Shown one piece after another: positions 58,324 to 64,000 of a stretch of 64,000 nt of DNA. The translations under genes and the position numbers were made by a program. The stretch is from Streptosporangiaceae bacterium (GTDB lineage: Bacteria; Actinomycetota; Actinomycetes; Streptosporangiales; Streptosporangiaceae): assembly GCA_025964715.1 (NCBI GenBank), contig JAOPYH010000236.1:1-64000 (forward strand), in the 5' to 3' direction. The notes under the pieces were generated by a model. The model was not told the origin of the DNA, made no database searches, and was given only the letters and a program-made list of their open reading frames with translations. Position 1 is the first letter of the stretch. Each line of letters opens with the position of its first letter.

Positions 58324-59232
58324 TCACGCCGGTGGAGGCCTGACCGGGCAGGCCGGCATGGTCTTGAGCAGGTCGGCGAGCTGGCCGGCGTTGGTCTGGG
58401 CGAAGTCCCGATAGCAGTTGTTCATCAGCACATGCGTGCTTGAGGTCTCCTGGGCCAGCTCGCAGATCTTCGGCGCCCAGTCCTTCAGCTCCTCCGGGGA
58501 GTAGAGGTAGCCGAACCGTTCGTAGATGTTCCGGCTGCTCCACTTGTCGCTGCGTCCGTGGAACCGCACGATCTCCAGGTCGGCGGTCGCCGCCACGACC
58601 GGCGGGATCGAGCAGGGGAAGCCCTGCGGCATGTCCACGCAGACGTACGGGATCGCGTAGGACCGGAGGAAATCCAGGGTCTCCGCACGGTTCTCCTCGC
58701 TCATCCAGGTCCGGTTGCGGAACTCCACCGAGATCCGCAGGGGCCGGCAGTGGCGCTTGCATTCGAGGATGTAGTGCTTGTTGCGCCGGCCGATCGGGAA
58801 CCAGCGGGGGAACTGGAACAGCACGGCCCCGAACTTGCCGGCGTCCTCCAGCGGAAGGAGCGCGGACACGAAGCGCTCCCAGACCTGTTCCACGATGGCG
58901 GGGTCGAGATCCTTCACGTACAGGTTCTTCTTGCCGGGAGCGACGGGGACCCGCAGGTCCTTGGGGAGCGCCGCCGGCCGGGTGGGGTGACAGGTCAGCA
59001 GGGAGAAGGCCTTGACATCGAAGGTGAAGGACGGCGGGGTCCGCTCGGCCCACAGCCGTGCCGTGTCCTCGGCCGGGGGCGCGTAGTAGGTCGAGTCGAC
59101 CTCCACGAGCGGGAAGTGGCCGGCGTAGAAGCGCAACCGCTCCGCGGGCGTCTTCACGTCAGGCGGATACCAGCCGGACTCGAGCAGCGTCTTGTCCGTC
59201 CACGACGCCGTCCCGACGAGCACCTCCCCCAT
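58324..59232 (-). CDS. DUF72 family protein
   Basis: A 302-residue TIM-barrel-like protein of the DUF72 family. VLVGTASWTDKTLLESGWYP (4-23) and YAGHFPLVEVDSTYYAPPAE (about 36-55) are the diagnostic opening, FTFDVKAFSLLTCHPTRP (about 69-86), LFQFPRWFP, ISVEFRNRTWM (about 167-177), VRFHGRSDKWSSRNIYERFG, and HVLMNNCYRDFAQTNAGQLA (about 269-288) follow. Function is unknown; acidic residues in the barrel suggest an enzyme. Convergent with the flavoprotein gene by 21 bp. Confidence 0.9.
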   Translation of the reverse strand: MGEVLVGTASWTDKTLLESGWYPPDVKTPAERLRFYAGHFPLVEVDSTYYAPPAEDTARLWAERTPPSFTFDVKAFSLLTCHPTRPAALPKDLRVPVAPGKKNLYVKDLDPAIVEQVWERFVSALLPLEDAGKFGAVLFQFPRWFPIGRRNKHYILECKRHCRPLRISVEFRNRTWMSEENRAETLDFLRSYAIPYVCVDMPQGFPCSIPPVVAATADLEIVRFHGRSDKWSSRNIYERFGYLYSPEELKDWAPKICELAQETSSTHVLMNNCYRDFAQTNAGQLADLLKTMPACPVRPPPA

Positions 59233-59250
59233 ATCCCCACGATAGGTAAC

Positions 59251-60660
59251 TCACCCGACGGTGTTCGGCTTCGGCTGCAGGCCGGCAGACGTTTCGCTCT
59301 CCACGTAGCCGTACACCTCGGGCAGGATGAAGGTCGCGGCCAGGAAGCCGGTCAGCGAGAGCAGGGACACGATCGCGGTCGCCAGCGGAACCCCGAGATG
59401 GCTGAACAGGATCGGGAAAAGGTAGATGGTGACGAACGAGGCCGCCTTGACGAAGACGTAGCCGAAGCCGGACGCCGTCGCCCTGTAGCGCGACGGTGCC
59501 ACCATCGAGGTGATCGTCATGCCGTTGGACGCGTCCCAGTAGTGGCCCCACATCAGACCGGCCGCGGCGAAGGGCACCAGCCATTTCCAGTCCATGTGGA
59601 GGAACAGGGCCGCGAGCAGGAGCGACACGAAGGCCATCCCGTAGCCCCACTGCGCGATGCCACGATGCCCGATCCGCGGAGTCATGATCGGGGCGACGAA
59701 CCCGCTGATGGTGGCCAGGACGTAGATGCCGCCGGTCACGAAGTTGGTGGCCCCGATGCCCGAGACGCCGGTCAGCACGAGGATGACCGGAAGGTAGAAC
59801 CCGAAGGCGGCGAACTCCGCCCCCTGCATGGCGTTGGAGATCCAGGCGAAGATGCTGGCGCGGCGCCGGATCGGGTCCTGCCAGATCCCGGCCAGGAAGT
59901 CGCGGGTCCGCGGCCGGCCGATGTGGAAGTCCTCGTCGGGGAGCATGTCCAGGGGATCGCCGAACATCTCCTGGGACACGCGCTTGGCCGCACGGAACCG
60001 CCCGCGCTGGATCAGCCAGGACGCGGTGTCGGGTACGTCGAGCCGGGCGATCAGGAGGATGGCCGCCGGAACGGCGCCGAGGCCGAGCCCGATGCGCCAG
60101 AGCAGTTCATGATCGATGCCGGAGAGGTACATCGTGGTGATCACGGCGATCGCGACGATCTCGCCGAGGCCGAACATGCCCTGCCAGCGGTTGCCCATGA
60201 CTTCACGCTTGCCCTTGGGCATCGACTCCATGATGTAGGCGTAGCCGGAGGAGATGTCGCTGCCCAGCGGCAGGCCCAGGAAGAACCTGATGACCACCAG
60301 CTGCCACATGCTCGTGGCGAAGGACTGGGCCAGGGCCAAGACGATGAAGGCCATCATCGTGCCGAGGAAGACCTTCCGCCGGCCGAACCGGTCCGCGAAC
60401 CAGCCGCCACACAGGCACCCGACCACCGCACCGGCCTGCACCGCGCCGGACGCGAGGCCCAGCATCCCCGGGCTCGGGTGGTACTCGTCCTTGATGAACA
60501 GCAACAGGAAGGCGATGGAGTACAGATCCCACGACTCGATGAAGATGGTCGAGATCATCAACCAGCCGGTACGTCTGCCGGCGTCGGTGCCCTGCCTGTC
60601 GAGTACGTGCGCGACCGCACGGTCCGAGAGCTGTCGCAGTTCTTCCTGAGTGCTGACCAT
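59251..60660 (-). CDS. MFS transporter, sugar porter/aromatic acid:H+ symporter-like
   Basis: A 469-residue 12-helix transporter. GCLCGGWFADRFGRRKVFLG (about 81-100) is MFS motif A after helix 2, and PRIGHRGIAQWGYGMAFVSL its counterpart in the second half. IESWDLYSIAFLLLFIKDEY (about 41-60) has the D-x-Y helix-1 pattern of the AAHS/lactate-type families. The gene is divergent from lutABC across 142 bp. A carboxylate (lactate) import role is a reasonable guess, but not shown by sequence. Confidence 0.85.
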   Translation of the reverse strand: MVSTQEELRQLSDRAVAHVLDRQGTDAGRRTGWLMISTIFIESWDLYSIAFLLLFIKDEYHPSPGMLGLASGAVQAGAVVGCLCGGWFADRFGRRKVFLGTMMAFIVLALAQSFATSMWQLVVIRFFLGLPLGSDISSGYAYIMESMPKGKREVMGNRWQGMFGLGEIVAIAVITTMYLSGIDHELLWRIGLGLGAVPAAILLIARLDVPDTASWLIQRGRFRAAKRVSQEMFGDPLDMLPDEDFHIGRPRTRDFLAGIWQDPIRRRASIFAWISNAMQGAEFAAFGFYLPVILVLTGVSGIGATNFVTGGIYVLATISGFVAPIMTPRIGHRGIAQWGYGMAFVSLLLAALFLHMDWKWLVPFAAAGLMWGHYWDASNGMTITSMVAPSRYRATASGFGYVFVKAASFVTIYLFPILFSHLGVPLATAIVSLLSLTGFLAATFILPEVYGYVESETSAGLQPKPNTVG

Positions 60661-60751
60661 CAGCGCCCCTGACGCGTCGCTTCACAGCGGCTTTTTCCGC
60701 TTGACGAAACACCGTTCACGTAGTTGGAATTGTGGGCGACGCTAACCGGAG

Positions 60752-60774
60752 GTGATCGGTGTGTCAATGATCAC
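60752..60774. promoter_or_regulatory. inverted repeat in the MFS-lutABC intergenic region
   Basis: GTGATC, eleven bases, GATCAC: perfect 6-bp arms in a 23-bp window. It sits between the divergent MFS and lutA genes, just before the proposed lutA start. It could be the operator of a GntR-type lactate regulator. If lutA started at 60767 the repeat would overlap its first codon. Confidence 0.4.
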
Positions 60775-60802
60775 AGACCGGCGACAGAACTGGAGAACGC
60801 GG

Positions 60803-61582
60803 ATGGGGACCGAAGATCCGGGCAGCGAACCGGGGACCCAGGAAACGCAGCCGCCACGCACCGCTGCGCTGTTCATCTCGTGCGTCAGCGACCTCGTCGC
60901 GCCCGGCCCGGCCCGCGCGGTCGTCGAGGTCCTGGAGGCCATGGGCGTCGAGGTGCGGGTGCCCTCCGCCCAGACCTGCTGCGGCCAGCCCGCCCTGAAC
61001 GCGGGCCATCCCGACGAGGCGCGCGCCCTGGTGCGGCACTGGCTGGGGGTCTTCGAACCCTATGACGTCGTCGTGACGCCCTCCGGGTCCTGCGCGGCCA
61101 TGCTGCATCACCACGTCGAGCGGCTTGTCGACGCGACCCCGGCAGAGAAGGCCCTGGTGGAGCGGACCTATGAGTTCACGCAGTTCGTCGCGGCCTTCGG
61201 GGCCGGCCTGCGGTTGCGCCTCGGTGCGACGGTGACCTACCACGACTCCTGCCACATGGCCCGTACGCTCGGCGAGCGCTGGTCCCCCCGGGAGGTTCTC
61301 GGCCGCATCGAGGGGTTGCGGCTGGTCGAGATGCCGGACTGCGAGACCTGCTGCGGCTTCGGCGGCACGTTCGCCGCCAAGTTCCCCGAGGTCTCGGTCG
61401 CGATGGCCGACACCAAGCTCGGCAACGCCGCCGTGACCGAGGCCGAACTGCTCGTGTCCGCGGACCCCGGCTGCCTGATGCACCTGCAGTCGCGCGCACA
61501 GGCGTCCGGGCGGAGCACGCACACCCGCCATATCGCCGAGCTGGTCCGCGACGCCCTCGTCCGTACGCAGGTGCCGGCATGA
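60803..61582 (+). CDS. lutA: LutA-type (Fe-S) oxidoreductase subunit of lactate utilisation
   Basis: A 259-residue protein of the CCG-domain family (LutA/LldE, also GlpC/HdrB-like). Two cysteine-rich CCG motifs, TCCGQPALNAGHP (about 54-66) and CETCCGFGGTFAAKFP (about 176-191), bind a Fe-S cluster, and TYHDSCHMARTLGERW (about 145-160) lies between. It should act with LutB and LutC to oxidise L-lactate to pyruvate. Three starts are possible (GTG 60752/60761, ATG 60767, ATG 60803); 60803 has a GGAG site and leaves the inverted repeat outside the gene. Overlaps lutB by 4 bp. Confidence 0.9.
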   Translation: MGTEDPGSEPGTQETQPPRTAALFISCVSDLVAPGPARAVVEVLEAMGVEVRVPSAQTCCGQPALNAGHPDEARALVRHWLGVFEPYDVVVTPSGSCAAMLHHHVERLVDATPAEKALVERTYEFTQFVAAFGAGLRLRLGATVTYHDSCHMARTLGERWSPREVLGRIEGLRLVEMPDCETCCGFGGTFAAKFPEVSVAMADTKLGNAAVTEAELLVSADPGCLMHLQSRAQASGRSTHTRHIAELVRDALVRTQVPA

Positions 61583-63132
61583 CCGAACGACCGACCGTAC
61601 GCACACAGGACCAGGCCGACGCCCCCGTACCTCCGCCGCACCCCAGCCGGTCCTCCGCACTGGCCGGGCGCGAACGGATCCGGCCGGACCGCCCGGAGTG
61701 GGCTGCCGGCGAGATCCCGCCGCACCGGCGGCCGCTGCCGCTGATCACACGGGACGCGCTGAAGGAGCCGGCCACGCCGGCCACCCACGACCGGCTCGTC
61801 GGGCAGAGCCGTGACCGCAGGGTGGGGGAGTGGACGCCCGAGATCGCGGCGTTGCGTGAGCGCGGCGCCGTCATCCGGCGCGAGACGCTGCAGGACCTCG
61901 AACGCCATCTTCGGCGGCTGACCCGCCAGATCGAGTCGCGCGGCGGCGTCGTGCACCGTGCCCGCACGGCCGCGGAGGCCGCCGCGGCCGTCGAGCGCAT
62001 CGCGGTGGACAACGACATCGAGCTGGTCGTGAAGTCCAAGTCCATGGCGACCGAGGAGATCCACCTCAACGCCGGGCTCGCCGGGCGGGGCATCGACGTG
62101 GTCGAGACCGACCTCGGGGAGTACATCGTCCAGCTCGCCGACGAGCGGCCCAGCCACATCATCGCGCCGGCCGTGCACAAGTCGCGTCAGCAGGTCACCG
62201 AGCTGTTCAGCCGGCTCGCCGGGGAGCGGATGTCCTCCGACGCCACGGAGCTGGCGACGTTCGCCCGGCAGCGGCTGCGGGCCGACTTCAAGGCCGCGGG
62301 CATGGGGGTCTCCGGCGTGAACTTCGCAGCCGCCGACACCGGGACGCTGGTCCTGATCACCAACGAGGGCAACGCCGACATGGTCACCTCGCAGCCGCGC
62401 ATCCACGTCGCCGTCATGACGGTGGAAAAGGTCATCCCGAGGTTCCGGGACCTCGGCGTGCTGATCCCGTTGCTGTGCGACGCCGCCACCAAGCAGCGGG
62501 TCTCGGTCTACCAGACCATGATCACAGGGCCGCGGCGCGAGGGCGAGCTCGACGGGCCGGAGCAACTCCACGTCGTGATCGTCGACAACGGGCGTACGGA
62601 CGCGCTCGGGACACCGCAGGAGGAGGTGCTCGCGTGTATCCGTTGCGGCAACTGCCAGCTGGCGTGCCCGGTCTATCAGACCCTCGGGGGCGGGCACGCC
62701 TACAGCACCGTCTACGGCGGCCCGATCGGCGCGGTGCTCAGCCCGATCATCGGCGAGCGTGACCGCGACAGCGACCTGCCGTTCCTGTCGTCGCTGTGCG
62801 GGGCGTGTTTCGACGCGTGCCCGGTCAAAATCCCGATCCCGGACCTGCTGGTGGACCTGCGCGCAGAGCACGTCCGCAGGGCCTCCTCGGAGCGGACCGC
62901 CCGGCTGGGATGGCGGGCCTGGTCGCGCGCCTGGCGGACGCCTGCGGGGTTCGGCGCGACGATGACCGCCGGCCGCGTGCTCGGACAGCTCCTGCCGGAC
63001 CGGGTGCTCTCCCGGCTCCCCGGGCCAGGAAGAGGCTGGGGACGGGGGCGCACGATGCCGCCGTTGCAGAAGGCCGGAGCGTTCCGGGCGTGGTACGCGC
63101 GGCGGGCGCAGCGGCAGGAGGACGATCGATGA
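61579..63132 (+). CDS. lutB: LutB-type iron-sulfur oxidoreductase of lactate utilisation
   Basis: A 517-residue protein. The N-terminal LUD-type part includes VVKSKSMATEEIHLNAGL (about 149-166) and VNFAAADTGTLVLITNEGNA. The C-terminal two [4Fe-4S] sites are CIRCGNCQLACPVYQT (about 353-368) and CGACFDACPVKIPIPDLL (about 413-430). The first 60 residues are Pro/Arg-rich and look like an extension not usual in Bacillus LutB. It overlaps lutA and lutC by 4 bp, so the three are translated together. Confidence 0.93.
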   Translation: MTERPTVRTQDQADAPVPPPHPSRSSALAGRERIRPDRPEWAAGEIPPHRRPLPLITRDALKEPATPATHDRLVGQSRDRRVGEWTPEIAALRERGAVIRRETLQDLERHLRRLTRQIESRGGVVHRARTAAEAAAAVERIAVDNDIELVVKSKSMATEEIHLNAGLAGRGIDVVETDLGEYIVQLADERPSHIIAPAVHKSRQQVTELFSRLAGERMSSDATELATFARQRLRADFKAAGMGVSGVNFAAADTGTLVLITNEGNADMVTSQPRIHVAVMTVEKVIPRFRDLGVLIPLLCDAATKQRVSVYQTMITGPRREGELDGPEQLHVVIVDNGRTDALGTPQEEVLACIRCGNCQLACPVYQTLGGGHAYSTVYGGPIGAVLSPIIGERDRDSDLPFLSSLCGACFDACPVKIPIPDLLVDLRAEHVRRASSERTARLGWRAWSRAWRTPAGFGATMTAGRVLGQLLPDRVLSRLPGPGRGWGRGRTMPPLQKAGAFRAWYARRAQRQEDDR

Positions 63133-63635
63133 ACGAGGTGCTCGCGGAGTTGTTCATCACCCGCCTCGCGGAGGCCGGCGGTGTGGCCAGGCTCGCAGGT
63201 TCCCTGACGGAGGCCTACGACGTGGTGCGCGCACTGGTCGGGGGCCGGGCCGTCCTGGTCCACGAGCATCCCGGCCTGGCCGGCCTGCGGACCGGCGGGA
63301 CGGTGCCCGCGGACCCCTGGGAGGCCGAGGTCGGAGTCACGGGAGCGCTCGCGGCGGCGGCGGACACCGGGACCGTGGCCCTCGGTGCCGCGCCGGGGAC
63401 TCCACGGCGTACGTCCGTCCTGCCGGCCGTGCACGTCGTGGTGATGCCGTTGTCGCGTCTCACGCCGACGTACGCGGACCTGATCGACCTGCTGGACGAC
63501 CTCGACCCCAAGCCGTCGGGCATGCAACTCGTCACCGGGCCGAGCCGCTCCGGGGACATCGAGATGGCGATGATCCAGGGCATGCACGGCCCCCGCGAGG
63601 TCCACGTCATCCTCTATCCGGACGCCGAACAGTAA
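63129..63635 (+). CDS. lutC: LutC-type LUD-domain protein of lactate utilisation
   Basis: A 168-residue LUD-domain protein, third subunit of the LutABC complex. VGVTGALAAAADTGTVALGA (about 63-82) and LPAVHVVVMPLSRLTPTYAD (about 98-117), then QLVTGPSRSGDIEMAMIQGM (about 136-155) are family blocks. ATG at 63129 with AGGAGG site overlaps the lutB stop. It is shorter than the ~240-residue Bacillus LutC, lacking most of the N-terminal part. Followed directly (3 bp) by the convergent DUF1990 gene. Confidence 0.88.
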   Translation: MNEVLAELFITRLAEAGGVARLAGSLTEAYDVVRALVGGRAVLVHEHPGLAGLRTGGTVPADPWEAEVGVTGALAAAADTGTVALGAAPGTPRRTSVLPAVHVVVMPLSRLTPTYADLIDLLDDLDPKPSGMQLVTGPSRSGDIEMAMIQGMHGPREVHVILYPDAEQ

Positions 63636-63638
63636 CGA

Positions 63639-64000
63639 TCACGGACTATCGGGTTCGCCGTCTCTCTGGGGCTCGGCTTTGAGGCGCACGGGCTTGATGA
63701 TCAGGGATTTCGCGGCGCACGGCACGGCCTTCACAGGTGTCCGCTCCGCCCTACGATCCAGTTCGGCCTGCGTGAGGTCGTACATGCGCTGGCACGCTGT
63801 GCGAGCGAACTTCACCTGCGTGCGGCGACCGAAGAACCAAAAGCCCAGCCGGATGATCGGGTTTTTGATCTTGGCGACGCGAGAGAACGCATGGATCCGG
63901 AACTCCACCGCCCCCGTATCGAGACGCTTCCATATCTCGTAGGTCATCTCGCCCACTTCCAGGTGACCGGTCAGCGTGTGGTAGCTCCAGCCCCACGCCC
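63639..64000 (-). CDS. DUF1990 family protein, 3' part (5' end off the window)
   Basis: The frame is open from the right edge to 63639, giving at least 119 residues ending in EPDSP. The visible part reads WGWSYHTLTGHLEVGEM, then VEFRIHAFSRVAKIKNPIIR, and ends with a polybasic tail; this is the C-terminal half of the DUF1990 family, whose members have GY(G)T-type and AFSR segments in this order. Function is unknown. The true start lies to the right of position 64000. Confidence 0.8.
   Translation of the reverse strand, partial: AWGWSYHTLTGHLEVGEMTYEIWKRLDTGAVEFRIHAFSRVAKIKNPIIRLGFWFFGRRTQVKFARTACQRMYDLTQAELDRRAERTPVKAVPCAAKSLIIKPVRLKAEPQRDGEPDSP

Noticed and set aside
58558-60672. 704-residue forward frame across DUF72 and MFS genes
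   Set aside because: Antisense shadow of two recognisable genes on the minus strand, with an unrealistic His/Gly/Arg/Asp-rich composition.

Overview
The window is high-GC (about 70%) actinobacterial chromosome. Coding strands show strong G/C third positions, GTG and TTG starts are common, and several genes begin at a probable transcription start with no ribosome binding site. A conservon (CvnA-B-C-D), a SigR-like sigma factor, FtsX/ABC modules and many secreted or lipoprotein genes point to a filamentous actinomycete. A Streptosporangiales/Thermomonosporaceae-type organism is my best guess; this is inference from gene content, not a database match. No insertion sequence, prophage, rRNA operon or CRISPR array is visible.

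Layout. 0-8 kb: gene-poor left edge, tRNA-Arg(UCU), FAD-linked oxidase, a phosphotransferase overlapping cobD, a DUF1444 protein, an Idh/MocA oxidoreductase, an alpha/beta hydrolase and a GNAT acetyltransferase. 7.9-16.1 kb: a six-gene leftward sugar operon (PfkB kinase, GH4 glycosidase, ABC binding protein, two permeases, secreted PIG-L deacetylase with CBM9-like region), closed by a strong hairpin. 16.4-19 kb: zinc alcohol/formaldehyde dehydrogenase, ArsR regulator, papain-like hypothetical, small membrane protein. 19.4-23.3 kb: a conservon ending in a styrene-monooxygenase-like flavoprotein. 23.4-29.4 kb: lipoprotein, two ABC ATPases, FtsX permease, then an MFS exporter. 29.5-35.8 kb: PAP2 phosphatase, BlaI repressor and M56 protease with two candidate BlaI boxes, a two-component system, a small secreted protein and a YihY/BrkB membrane protein.

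35.7-48.2 kb is the most unusual region: two divergent operons encoding six glycosyltransferases (GT2 x3, one of them fused to a HAD domain; GT4 x2; GT9), a NodU/CmcH-type carbamoyltransferase, a pyruvyltransferase-family protein, phosphoheptose isomerase (GmhA), a two-domain heptose-7-phosphate kinase/heptose-1-phosphate nucleotidyltransferase (HldE type) and a UDP-glucuronate-decarboxylase-like SDR. Together they look like a self-contained pathway for a heptose-containing, possibly carbamoylated glycan in a Gram-positive.

48.3-53.3 kb holds a SigR-like sigma factor without its usual anti-sigma, then the complete selenocysteine machinery (selA-selB-tRNA-Sec leftward, selD divergent), although no selenoprotein gene lies in the window. 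53.4-58.3 kb has a phosphoribosyltransferase-erythromycin esterase fusion resembling mycobacterial Rv2030c with a possible DosR-like box, a dienelactone-hydrolase-type protein, a small coiled-coil protein and a type II NADH dehydrogenase-like flavoprotein. 58.3-64 kb has a DUF72 protein, an MFS transporter divergent from lutABC (lactate oxidation), and the 3' part of a DUF1990 gene running off the right edge.
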